DNA of 64,000 nt from Codonopsis lanceolata (Eukaryota > Streptophyta > Magnoliopsida > Asterales > Campanulaceae), in assembly GCA_013146195.2 (NCBI GenBank), contig CM028377.1:9648239-9712238 (forward strand), read 5' to 3'. Made by a program: the position numbers and the translations under genes. How positions within the stretch are numbered: position 1 is the first letter of the stretch; the number at the start of each line of letters is the position of its first letter. Positions 11,197-22,046 of the stretch are shown one piece after another. The notes below the pieces were generated by a model. The model was given only the letters and a program-made list of their open reading frames with translations, had not been told where the DNA came from and did not search any database.

Positions 11197-13150
11197 ATGA
11201 GCAGTCACAAGGAAAAGTCTCACACGACCACTGGGCCAATTCATATTGCTATGGTGGGTGAGGGTTCTGCTCAGGGCAAGCAGCGGTCAACAATGGAGTA
11301 CACTTGCCCTTTGCCGACGGCAGTGTCGGAGGGACAAGTAGAGCATGCGGAGGATATGGTCTTGGACCAGATTGATCAGGTGGAAAGTCAAGCTGAGGCC
11401 GAGAAAAAGCTTGAATGTGAGACACTGCAAGTGCGGGATGAGCTTGAATTCACTGCACAAGATGAGCTCGAAGAGATTGTGATTAATCTTCCTTATCCCG
11501 AGTACAAGATTAAGATAGGTAGGGCTCTTTCTGCTGAAGCCCAAGCTAGTTTGATCGACCAGCTCTAGAAAAGCTTGGACGTGTTTTCATGGTGACCAGA
11601 AGATATGAGAGGTGTTAGTGAGGAGGTGGTTATGCATTGCCTTAGTGTGGATCCAGCATACAGGCCAGTTCAACAGCAGCCTAGGAAGTTCTCCTTGGAA
11701 AAAGACAAAGCAATTAAGGAGGAAGTGTAAAAGCTACTCCAGGCAGATATAACTGAAGAGATTCACTATCCGACTTGTCTGGCCAATGTGGTCATGGTGA
11801 AGAAAGTAAATGACAAGTGCAGAATATGTGTGGACTGCATTGACCTAAATAAAGCTTGCACGAAAGATTGCTATCCCCTTTCCCGCATCGATGAGCTGGT
11901 GGATGCGATTGCGGGGTTTGAATTCCTGAGCTTCATTAATGCATATTCAGGATACCATCAGGTAAAGATGAATGAAGCAGACAAAGCTTTGACCGCGTTC
12001 TGAGTAGCGGACGGCCTTTACTATTACAAGATGATGCCATTCGGGCTAAAGAATATAGGAGCCACCTATCAGCAAATGGTCAACAGTGTGTTCAGCTCGC
12101 AAATTGGTAAAAACGTGGAGGCCTACATCGATGATATGGTTGTGAAGTCAAAAGTACACGATCATACAGTTGATCTGGAGGAAACCTTTGGCAACCTCAG
12201 GAAGCACAATATGAAGCTTAACCGGAGCAAGTGTGTGTTCGGGGTGAAGGCAAGGAAGTTCCTAGGGTTTATGGTAAATGAAAGGGGTATTGAAGAAAAT
12301 CCTGAAAAGATTGAGGCAATAGTCAAAATGAAGTCGCCGAAATGCATAAAGGACATTCAACGTCTCAATGTCAAAGTCATCGCTCTTGGTCATTTCATTT
12401 CCAAGTCGATAGGTCTTCCATTTTTCAAGGTCCTCCAGGGGAACAAGACTTTTCAGCAGCTGAAAGAGTACTTAGGAAAGCCTCCCTTGTTGAGTAGCCC
12501 GATCATGGGTGAGAGTATGTATGTTTATTTGGTGGCCACAGATCAGGCTGTGGCCACTATTCTAGTTAGGGAGGAATGTAATGTCCAAAAGTCTATCTAA
12601 TATGTGTCTAAGGCCCTCACCACAGTTGAGGTTCGCTATTTTAATACAGAAAAGTTGGCCTATTCGCTTGTTTTGAAAGTTTTGAATGGACCACAGAGTG
12701 CGAGAAAGCTTTTCAGCAGTTGAAGGAGTGCTTAGGAAAGCCTCCCTTGTTGAGTAACCCAATCATGGGTAAGTGTCTGTATGTTTATTTGGCGGCCACA
12801 GATCAAGTTGTGGCCACTATTCTAGTTAGGGAGGAATGTAATGTTCAAAATCATATCTACTATGTGTTTAAGGCTCTCACCACAGTTGAGGGTCGCTATT
12901 TTAATGCAAAAAAGGTTGGCCTATTCACTTGTTGTTGCTGCTCGAAAGTTACGAGCTTACTTTTCTACCCATGTAATAACTGTATACACTAACACTCCTT
13001 TAAGAAAGATCTTGCAAAAACCACTCTTCTGGTCGGCTTCTCACCTGGTCGATCGAGCTGACAAAATTCCAGATAGACTACCACCCAAGGCGAGCTATAA
13101 AGGCACAAGCCCTGGCAGATGTTGTAGCAAAAACAGGTTTCAACACTCCA
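11197..13150 (+). pseudogene. Reverse transcriptase and RNase H (Retand-like element 1)
   Basis: A linker (11197-11568) leads to the RT fingers at about 11630. Seen: ICVDCIDLNKAC, CYPLSRIDELVDA, FINAYSGYHQV (catalytic Asp of the usual FLDAYSGY replaced by Asn), a TGA stop at 12001-12003, MMPFGLKNIGATYQQ and the intact YIDD box at 12124-12135. The connection and RNase H part follows, with a piece duplicated in tandem (12452-12680 and 12711-12938). The second copy runs into the VVAARKLRAYF and HLVDRADKI region in shifted frames. Confidence 0.85.
12452..12938 (+). repeat. Tandem duplication inside RT-RNase H
   Basis: Two copies of about 228 bases, 12452-12680 and 12711-12938, each from TTTTCAGCAG(C/T)TGAA through GGAAAGCCTCCCTTGTTGAG, GCCACAGATCA and GTTAGGGAGGAATGTAATGT to CCTATTC. 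They differ at a moderate number of positions, so the duplication is not recent. Intact relatives have this segment once, as in the element at 30673-39282. Confidence 0.85.
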
Positions 13151-13735
13151 AGTGAGGAGGAAATCCTTCCTCAGGTCGAGCCGGCACCCTCCCCCGTTCA
13201 GAGAGCTCGACCAGAATATTGCTGGGAACTCTATGTTGATGGGGCGGCCAGTAAGTTAGGGAGTGGTGCAGGCCTGTTAATGGTAGCACCCGAGCAAGGT
13301 ATGGACTTTGAAAAGGCCTTGCACTTTAAATTTCCAGCATCTAACAACCAGGCAGAATATGAAGCTTTGATCGTTGGTCTTAAGCTCACTCGGGATATTG
13401 GTGTGTGAGAGATAGTGGTTTACAGTGATTCATAGTTGGTCATGAATCAAGTTAAAGGAAAGTATACAATACACAACCTGGTTCTTGTATGATATTATGA
13501 GCTGGTGAAAGAGATTCTGAAGGATTTCAATTATTGGGAATTAGTCAGAATTGATCACGAGGACAACATGAGCACTGATTATCTCTCCAAGATGGCAGAG
13601 GGGGAAATTCAGTTCTTGCACCCGTCTGTCATGATTGAATATTTGAAAGTGCCTACAATAGAGAAAGAGGTCATCATAGACATTAAGCCCGCTACAAGAT
13701 GTTGGATTGATGGTCTGAGGGATTACATCGAGTAG
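13150..13735 (+). pseudogene. Additional (Tat-type) RNase H domain
   Basis: A second RNase H of the kind that marks Tat elements. Blocks: WELYVDGAASKLGSGAGLL (first catalytic Asp), ALHFKFPASNNQAEYEAL (Glu), VVYSDS (Asp, followed by a stop), MNQVKGKY, WELVRIDHEDN and LSKMAEG. Stops occur at about 13408, 13432 and 13489. It lies between the RT-linked RNase H and integrase. Confidence 0.8.
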
Positions 13736-13741
13736 GGATCC

Positions 13742-16033
13742 TTGCCCGAAGATAATTCAGAAGCAAGGGTGGTACAAAAGCGAGCCTGCAGATATGTCCT
13801 CCTGGATAAAGTTTTATACAGAAGGTCATATACAAGGCCTATGCTCAGATGTGTGCGACCTGAGATGACGGAGGGCATCTTAGGGGAAATTCATGAAGGA
13901 AAGTGTGGTGGACACCCGGGACAACGTCTGTTGGAAGCGAAGGTATTGGCCATAGGTTTCTACTGGATCATATTGAGACGGGATGTCGAAATGTATGTCA
14001 AGCGGTGTGACATCCCGACATTCCTCGTTTGCCCTCTACCGAGCACACTCCCGTAATGGCATCATGGTCATTTGATAAGTGGGGGATAGACTTAATTGGT
14101 CCTTTCCCTTTACCCGTTCGAAGTTCAAGTATGCCGTAGTGGCCATTGACTACTTCACAAAATGGGTGGAGGCCAAACCACTGCAACAATCAGCGAGATG
14201 AACGTTAGTGATTTCGTTCACAAATATATTTGGTGTCGTTTTGGTGTTCCCCAAGCTATAGTTTCCGACCATGGGACTCAATTCTCAGAGAAATTCACGA
14301 AGGCATGCGAGCAGATGCACGTAAAGCATTGGCAATCTTTTTTAGCATACCCTCAAGCCAACGGTCAGGCACAAGTAGCGAACAAGTAGGTCTCGCACGC
14401 CCTTAAAAGGAGTTTGGAAGATAAGGGCGACAAATAGGTAGATTAATTACTAGCGGCATTGTGGGCGGTCAGAACATCGATCAAAGGGCCTACAGGCGAG
14501 ACAACTTTTTCCCTCACTTATGGTTCAGAGGTCATAGCGCCAGTGGAGATGTACTTGCCGAATCACAGAGTGTCTCAATACGACATACAAAACAACAGTT
14601 TGGTTCGAGCAGCAGATCTAGATCTTCTTGAGGAAAAGCGAGTAGAATCTAGAATGATAATGGCCAACTACAAAAAGCGAGTAAAAGCCCACCACGACAA
14701 GCGAGTTTGAGGTCGATCTTTTGCTGTGGGCGATTGGGTCCTTCGAAAAATTGAGCCAACGGGTCATCGAGCAGAGTGAGGAAAACATTCTCCCAATTGG
14801 GAAGGCCCTTTTCAAGTTTTCAGCGTAATTAGATAAGGGACTTATATGCTACGAATAGAGCTGTCAAAATCGAGCCCGGCCCATAGGCCCGGTCCAGCCC
14901 ACCCGACTTTTTAAGGGCCTGGGCCTCAATTTAGTAGGCCCGAAAAAACCCGGGCCTCTTTGGCCCGGCCCGCTAGGCCCGTGGGCCGTGTTTGGCCCGA
15001 ACTTAAAAAGCCCAAAAAGCCCGGCCCGGCCCGATCATAAAGTTAAACACTTAAACTTAATTACAAAATTAAAAACTAAAACATAAATCCAAAAAGAAAA
15101 AAAATTTCAGATATTCATTTAGACCACTTTTTTTTTTCTTTTTTTTTCTTTTGGTTAGATAAATTTATGACACAATATGATCTATTTCCAAATCATTGTT
15201 CTTTTTTTGGTTGAAACTCATATTCTAAATTGATAGAAGTGACACTTACAAAGAAGAAATGAAGTTGATCTTTCAAGTTCTAATCTAGTTAGTATGGTTG
15301 TCGTTAGTAATTTTATCGAAACTGATCTATTTAATTGAGTATCTCTATATGATATTAGCTAATAAAAAGCCTCAATAGTATAAACTTGATAAAAAAATAA
15401 AATTAAAATGCTAGATTGTGTCGAGCGAATAAAAAAATAAACATTTGCTAGTTAGTATGATTTTGCAATCTAGAACCCGAAAAACTTTGTCTATCCTTAG
15501 AAAACACATATTAAAAAATTGGGGACAATATGATGAACTTCAATTTGGTTATAAATTTTTGAAAACAATATCCTTCAAGTAGCACATGTATTTTTTTTTT
15601 TTGGTCTGTAACATTATTGTTTTTCTAGTTTTTGTTTCGTTCAATTGTTGAAATTACTACCTTTGTTTATATTTGCTTTTGTTGCACTTTTGCTTTGTAA
15701 TTGTGTAAGTTAATACTAGTAAGTATGTGTGTGTTTGAACTTTTGATGTGTTATATAACATTTATTAGCTAATTTGTGAGTTTTTTTAATAAAAAAAATA
15801 TTTATTTTTTTTTGGCCCATAGGCCCGAAATGCGCATGGGCCGGGCTTGAGTTCTATGAGGCCCGGTACCATTTCGGGCCGGCCCGGTCCGGCCCGCCGT
15901 TAAGTGAGGCCCGGTGGGCTTGGGCCGGGCCAGCCCGGCCCGACCCGTTTGACAGCTCTAGCTACGAACTGAGGAAGGCAACAACATGAAGCATCCATGG
16001 CATGCTGATCATCTGAAAAAGTATTACCATTGA
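13742..16033 (+). pseudogene. Integrase, split by a hAT-type element
   Basis: The zinc-binding part has EIHEGKCGGHPGQR and VKRCD (13880-14010). The core has VVAIDYFTKWVEA, IVSDHGTQF and YPQANGQAQVANK. The last box normally has Glu in NGQxE; here it is Gln, so the D-D-E triad is incomplete. The C-terminal domain has LEEKRVESR, KAHHDKRV, a stop, VGDWVLRKIEPTGHRAE, another stop, and NWEGPFQV. It is interrupted at 14855, and its final residues and stop (KHPWHADHLKKYYH) are found at 15990-16033 in line with the 8-base duplication. Confidence 0.8.
14856..15960. mobile_element. Non-autonomous hAT-type element
   Basis: Ends TAGAGCTGTCAAA and TTTGACAGCTCTA are perfect inverted repeats. They are flanked by an exact 8-base duplication GCTACGAA (14848-14855 and 15961-15968), the hAT signature. 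The 100-150 bases next to each end are packed with GGCCCGG/CCGGGCC words, while the centre (about 15050-15800) is very AT-rich with no ORF. Length is 1105 bases. Joining the flanks with one copy of the duplication keeps the integrase frame, so this is a clean insertion. Confidence 0.9.
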
Positions 16034-16320
16034 ACAAGAGAACCGGGCAAAGGGTGGAATTTGTTACTCATTTGTATGGTTGGCTGTATGATGGTCATTT
16101 TATGAAATAAATGAGCTTATTTGATCTCCATATTGAGTGTTCATTTCTTATTTTGATTATACCTTTTTTTACGAACATGATATGTCTCTGCTCGTCAAAA
16201 AGGGTTGGTGTTCGCGCTTGGATCTTAGCTTATACCTAAGACCACGTGGTTTGGCGAACCAGTTATATTGATGCCCATGCTCACGAAAGTGAACAGGGTT
16301 TTGAAAGCTCATGGAGAGCA

Positions 16321-16446
16321 GAGCTTTGATCTTAGCTTGTACCTAAGGTCTAAGTGGTTAGCGAGCTTGGATCTTAGCTTGTACCTAAGGTCTAAGTGGT
16401 TAGCGAGCTTGGATGTTAGCTTGTAACTAAAGTCTAAATGGTTATG
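16321..16446 (+). repeat. 42-bp tandem repeat after pol
   Basis: Three units begin GAGCTTGGATCTTAGCTTGT at 16321, 16363 and 16405, period exactly 42, the third more diverged. A fourth relative lies at 16212-16260. The array sits between the end of integrase and the antisense ORF, where Retand elements are known to carry tandem repeats. Confidence 0.85.
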
Positions 16447-16629
16447 TGAGCCAATTGTGCTAGCATCTTAGCTGGGTAAATCGAGCTGGCATTGGAAAGA
16501 TGAGAAAACTATGAAAAGGTAAACATAGTAATATTTGTGTAAAATTAAAAATATTACAGGCAAGAAGGAAATTGTTCAAACCATGAAATGTACAGAGTCT
16601 CGCATGTCGATTTAAGATTTGAAGTGTTA

Positions 16630-19395
16630 AGAGGGTGGAATGGCATCATCAGTGACCATGGTCGCATTTCCATCACCAGCCTCCTCAATCATGATGGCTT
16701 CACCATCCTCTGCAATTGTCGTCTGCTCGGACATCTCATTAGAGCTCAACTAGACCCGGTATATTTCGGTCATGAGGTCTGAGACGTTGTTAGCCAGGAG
16801 TTCAAGCGGGTTCCAAGCAGACAGCCCCTATTTCACATCTTCTTCAGCGAGCAGGCTGAGCTCCTCCACACTATAAGGGGCAAGAGAATCGCCCTCTCGA
16901 ATTTTCAAGTCGAAAGGAGAAGTCGTTCCCCATTCGGCGAGCAGAGCTTGATTTATGTCGAATAGACCGCTGAGGTAGCTTGCCGCAAGATATGGTTCAT
17001 CCCTTGGTTATAGTACGGGTACATGAGGTTATCAAAGGTTGTAGAAGCTTTAAAATCCTTAACAATGGCAAGTCTCTCCTCGATGATGCGGTGGGCCATC
17101 TGTACCTTCAGCTCTTCCTCCCTCTTCGTAGCATTGGCCCTCACCTCGATGATTTCATTTAAAAGCTTCTCCTCGGAGGACTTGGTAAAGGTGAGGTGAG
17201 ACTCGAGGGTTTTATTCTCCTCTTCCACTTTGGACAGGTCGGTCACTTTGGCCATTACAACCTCCTCACTGGATTTCAGTTTGGAACGGATGGAGTTGGC
17301 CTATTTCTCTAGTTGATTTTTCTCCTTGCTTAAGGAGTGGCAACGGTCAACCCTTTCTGTTAGCCAGTCAAAGAGAATAGTGTATTTGGTAGCCATCTGT
17401 ACAATAAGAGGCGGTCAGAAGTGTTTGAATCCATACAAGAAAGAAATAAGAAATGAAACTTTCCAAATTACCTCGCTCATCCCCATGCCTATTTCCACAA
17501 TCAGAACGCCGGAGGTTGTTCGAACATTACTGACGGCAACGTCTGAGTGATAAATCCTTTTAAGATTTCTTGCCCGGTGACCGCTCCATAGTTGCCCGCT
17601 CGAGGAGGTTGATCTTTTTCACATAGGGGACATCACCAAGTTCTTCAACTAGCATGTCTGCTTCCCAACTAGTGCATGGAATTTTAAAATCATCCCTATG
17701 GTAGGAAGGGACTGGTGTACGGCGAGAAGAGGTAGTTCCCTAGCCAGGTCAAGGGCTTCAGTGCGGGAGCGAGTATTTTTCTCAGTGGGCACGTCCTCAG
17801 CAGCCATTTTCTTTTCAGTGGGCTTGCTGGTTTTTTTTTTTGGCAAGAGAAGGAGGCTTAGCGCGGCTGCCCGTTTGATCAGATGGAGGCACAGCTCGAC
17901 TTCTTCCTTCAGTTCGGCGTTGGGAGCCTCGTGTAGTGGCCACATATGGAACTTTGGGCAGGTTAACAAGGCCCTTGTTCGCCAGTTCCGCTTCCTGGGC
18001 AGCCTTGGCATTCGTTTGGGCCTCGAAGAACTTCTTGTTATCATTTAACCTTTTCATAGCTGCATGGAATCATACACAAGGGGTCAGGATAGATGAGAAA
18101 GTTATGCAAGTTAAAAGATCGAGTAAAAAAGAAATCAAGGCAATATAACGCAACCATCGAAGGCAGGGGTACAGTTAGTCCCTAGTTTTTTGCAATCAGG
18201 ACAGTCATCAGGAAAGCTAAACTTGACAACTTCCCCATTAAGGATAGGGTTCCTCCCCACCAATTTCTATAAGGGGTTTAACCCCCGGAACGAACGGGCA
18301 GCGAATCCCGACCTGGCGTAGATAGAAATCGCTCTGAGTGAGGGCTTCCCAGTTGAACACCAATTCCTGCCCGCCTTTGTTTTCTTTCACAACCAGGACT
18401 CTTTTGAAGTCAACGAGCATCTTCTTCTCACCGGACTGGAAATGGTCGCGGTTATAAGTTGGTGCTTTTAGTTGGCCCAGACGAGAAGCAAAGGGCCAGC
18501 CTACTCGAGATTCCATGAGTAGGACTTTCTGATCCTTGGCCTCAACTTTGTTAGGGCCTTCACTTAATAGTTTGAAGATGTGTGGGTTGGAGCATCCGAA
18601 GATACGACTAGTTTTGTTGTCAACTTTGAAGAGGAACAGTTTATAGAAAAAGAGCATACCAGGTTCATAACCAAGTAATCTATAAGCAATAGTGTATGCG
18701 ACTAGAAATCTGAAGGTGGTCAGAGTTAGCTCAAAGGGAGAGCATTGATCAAGTTTAGAAATTCACTGATGAATGGGTCTAAGGGTAACCTAAGCCCAAC
18801 CAAGAAAAAGTCAAAATAGAAGACCATCTTTTCCCCTTGTTTGGCGTGATCGGTATGTTTGATGTCTAGATCAAACGCACTCACTCGGTAATAGTTGGGG
18901 TCTGTGCCCAAAGAGTAGAACCACACAGTGGCGTCTTCTTCATTCTCTAGCTCATCCCAAGTCACACACTAACCAAGTTCCTCCTCGGGAACAGACTTCT
19001 TGCCTTTGCGGCGTGCAGCCCTTTTTCTGGTTTCCCAGGGAGCACTTGTGCTCAAAGAGAGCAAGTCGGATCTCAAGCTCATCTCAGCTCCATCCTCGTC
19101 AGCTCCGGTCACAGTTTCTTGCTCGATATTTTCTGATATAGGGTCATCAATTGCGACAGCGGTTCTAATGGGGCATGTCCTCTCAGAGTCTGAACTGCCG
19201 GAGGTAGGTGCAACGAATGCAGCAGCAGGGGTGCTTAAAGCTTCAACAATTTGGATTTCCAAGCTAGTGTGCTCAAAGATTTGATGTTCAACCTCAAAAT
19301 TTTCCACAGATTCGGGTGAAGCTCCATGGTCATAGCTATGTCCTTCAATCTCGATACACTTCAATCTCAGATACACTTTCTTCGCGAGAAGACAT
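16630..19395 (-). pseudogene. Antisense ORF (aORF) of Retand-like element 1
   Basis: Minus-strand gene of unknown function, start probably MSSREES at 19395. In order: an acidic Ser/Glu-rich N-terminus (to about 18969); FFLVGLRLPLDPFISEFL (about 18830-18760); MESRVGWPF with a charged region (18657-18238); a Cys motif DCPDCKKLGTNC before a likely intron (about 18215-18180); MKRLNDNKKFFEAQ and LPKVPYV (18057-17940); a Lys/Glu-rich coiled coil (17255-16953); and AEWG..SVEELSLLAEED (about 16950-16830). The same blocks occur in order in the element at 30673-39282. Frameshifts and stops break it here. Function is not known to me; plant transposon-type proteins and a silencing-related role are both guesses. 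Confidence 0.65.
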
Positions 19396-19970
19396 CCTAT
19401 AGGAATCGAGGAAGGGACACATTAATTCCTGCCCAAAAAAGCAAGCATAAATGGTCAGGTAAAACCCTCTATTGGGGTTCTATACCTTGAAACTAGCTTG
19501 GTATTCCTCAATTCCTGCCTATATGTGTGTTTGTGTTGGTCCAAAACCTAGTAAACGATAGTCAAAGGCAGAAGAACCCAGAAACCCAAAAGACAGCAGG
19601 GACCACGAAAATCAACAAAACAGAAAGGCATAAATAAATAAGGGAAATCAAATTCCCGAGTGTTCATTGTGGGTAGATTGCAAACCGTAACCAATTCATC
19701 ATCATAAGCCTAACAAACATCATCGAACCCCAGATCTAGAGTTCTAGCAGAGAGAACAAAAAGGAGGAAATCAAGTTCAAACAAGGATTAAATCAAGACA
19801 TTACCTGTTGAATGTAAGGCTATTGATTCAAGCAGATGTAATGGAGTCGTCATTGCAGTGAATCCAGAAACAACTATGGAGATTTCAAGAACATAAAGGA
19901 AAGCTAGAGAGTATGAAGGCTTGAGAATACGAGAACTTGTAAAAGAACAGCAGGTTAAGAGCTCTGTGGT

Positions 19971-19977
19971 TTTTATA
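19971..19977 (-). promoter_or_regulatory. TATA box for the antisense ORF (element 1)
   Basis: TATAAAA on the minus strand, about 580 bases upstream of the antisense ATG. A TATAAAA box sits in the equivalent place (about 500 bases upstream of the ATG) in the second Retand-like element. The shared placement supports a real antisense promoter; it is still only a motif match. Confidence 0.5.
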
Positions 19978-20331
19978 GATGGTTTGGAGAGGCAAAATGG
20001 GGGGAAAATACAAAGGGAAATGATTGTCTGGGTATGCGGCATTGAAAACGAGGCATCACATTAAATGTCGCCTCGAGAAAAGTGTACACGTGGAAGCTCA
20101 CTTGGGTGAGCGATGGTTCCACATGGCGCATCCACTCAACACGCACCTAACACTATACGTTGTCACCCATTACCGGAGAATCCAGCTTCATGCATTGTCT
20201 AGCACCCTTTTCGACGTCCTTCGCCAAATAAACAAAGTGACGAAGTCTTTTAGCAGTCAAGTGGTGGAACAAGACAATATGTGCTCCTCGCTCCGAGCAA
20301 CTATGCTCGCTAGACAAAAAGCAGGGGGCAC

Positions 20332-20899
20332 TAAGCTGACTGGCCCAAAAGGCCCGAGCAGCAGTCACGTGTTTAGCAGGTGATCACCTTTTCATGGGCG
20401 GGGCACGTTCTTACGTTCGGCTGCACGCATGGTTTTCCAACGAGGAGAGATACATCCTCATCTGGGGGACAAACGTGTGGCGACCAGGACACCATAACGA
20501 GCGAGCTAACCAGTTCGAGGGTATGGATAACGGTCATTCAGAACGTGGGGAGTTAATGCCGAGAAATCCGCCCCCACGTTCTGGACGTGGCCATGATCAT
20601 GTCTGACTATTATGCTCGCGCAGTTAAGGCCTTCGCCTTGGCCTTCAATGGCCAAACCTATATAAACCCCTCGAACAGAAGAGGGAAGGTACGTTCACAT
20701 AGAGACCGACCAAAATTCTGTCAAAATACTTATGCACTTGTTGGTTATCTGACTTTCACCCCAGAGTGCTTTTGTAAGGAAAGCCCCTGCCAAGTTCACG
20801 TTTGATCTTGACCTTCTTGACAGGTTTGGGTCGCACAGATTTAAAGCCCAAATATCATATTTGTTAAGTCCAATGAATCAGAATATTTTGGATACATCA
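20332..20899 (+). repeat. Right (3') LTR of Retand-like element 1
   Basis: Preceded by the purine tract AAAAAGCAGGGGGCAC (20316-20331). Starts TAAGCTGACTGG (TG worn to TA) and ends GGATACATCA at 20899. TATATAAA lies at 20659-20666. It matches the left LTR at 4242-4809 only after reverse complementing. Confidence 0.8.
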
Positions 20900-22036
20900 T
20901 AATAAATGAAATATAAAAAAACAAATAAGAAGAAAAGATATATTACTTGAATAAAAAATAAGAGAAAATATTTAAATTAATTAATATATACATTTTATTT
21001 TAATGAATAATATAATAATAATAAATCATAAAAAATTTAAAAGAAATATAAACGTTAATAAAGTTTGAAAATTTTAATTCATTAAATCTAGTTGCTAATA
21101 CTCAATTCATTAAATGTAATTTAATTCGTAAAGAGAATCGACTAAAAGTATAACTTATTTTTGTATATTTTTTCCAAAATTGTTATAATTAAGAATTATA
21201 ATTATAAGATTATTAAAAAAAACATTTCAACTTATAATAGCCACCATGAAAATTGTGATGCGTTAATTTTTTTTATGAATAATACTTTTTTATAAGAACA
21301 TTTTTTGTTAACAAAAATTTAAGGTTATTTAATGATTTATGTCTAATATGTTTTATTTAATAATAGTTATTAATTTATTAAATATTTTTTAATAATTTAT
21401 TTAAAAATGATTATTTATTTAATAATTTAATAATTTACTAAAATTTAATTAAAGATTTTATTTAATAATTTTTATTAATTTATTTTTAATAATTATTAAG
21501 TATTTCTTTAATATTTTAGTAAATAATTTATTAATAAAAAGGACAATCACCTCCACACATGTGATGAATCTCAACCGTTAAATAGTTTAAAAAGATTTAA
21601 TCCCAGTCATTAAATATTTTTTCTCAATTGTAAGTGAGCTATTGAGCGCTATTTTATTATTGATATTCTTCTCTTAATTTTTTATTTTGACAGTATATGT
21701 TTCCTTCTTATTTGTATTTTTATATTTCATTCATTCATTCCTTTTTTTTGTTCATAAAATAATTTTTTTAACCTCTAAACGAAAAAATAATAATAATTTA
21801 TGAACCATAAAATCATTTGATTTTTAACTTCAACTATCATTAAGTATCTTTCTACATTTTAAAAAACTTTAGGGGAGGCAACTGAAATTAATTTCGTTAA
21901 AAATTGGATGACAGTTAGTGATAATGGTGAAATTGCATCTCTCTTTCAAATACAATGACAATTTTGCTCAAAAAATAGTATAGTGTCAAAATGTAACAAT
22001 TAGTCAAAGTACAATGACAAAATTAACCATTTTTCC
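20900..22036. repeat. Right arm of the Mutator-like foldback element
   Basis: Very AT-rich, no ORF. The outer 200 bases mirror 3928-4130, and the stretch 21650-21750 mirrors both 4200-4241 and 20900-20980 in inverted orientation. This places the Gypsy insertion inside the left arm of the original element. Confidence 0.65.
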
Positions 22037-22046
22037 AAATAGTTTC

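Larger units (their letters stand above)
4242..20899 (+). mobile_element. Retand-like (Tat lineage) Gypsy retrotransposon, decayed
   Basis: Order on the plus strand: gag, protease, RT, RNase H, a second (additional) RNase H, integrase, tandem repeats, an antisense ORF, polypurine tract, LTR. Dual RNase H is a mark of the Tat lineage, and an antisense ORF before the 3' LTR is known from Retand. Every gene carries stops or frameshifts. A LINE plus another insert splits gag and a hAT-type element splits integrase. The left LTR is on the opposite strand to the right one, and no PBS is found before gag. Flanks GAATC and TAATA agree at three of five bases, a possible worn target duplication. Confidence 0.8.
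3928..22036. mobile_element. Mutator-like foldback element (composite, split by a Gypsy element)
   Basis: The ends are inverted repeats: AGAAAAATGGTTAATTTT at 3928 and the complement of GGAAAAATGGTTAATTTT ending at 22036. Similarity, roughly 75-80% by eye, continues for about 200 bases. Flanks are AAATAGTATC (3918-3927) and AAATAGTTTC (22037-22046), a 10-base duplication with one mismatch, as expected for Mutator-like elements. Removing the Gypsy insertion (4242-20899) leaves about 1.45 kb with no transposase, so it was non-autonomous. The block just right of the Gypsy LTR (20900-20980) reappears inverted near 21650-21730, so both arms were long inverted repeats. Confidence 0.75.
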
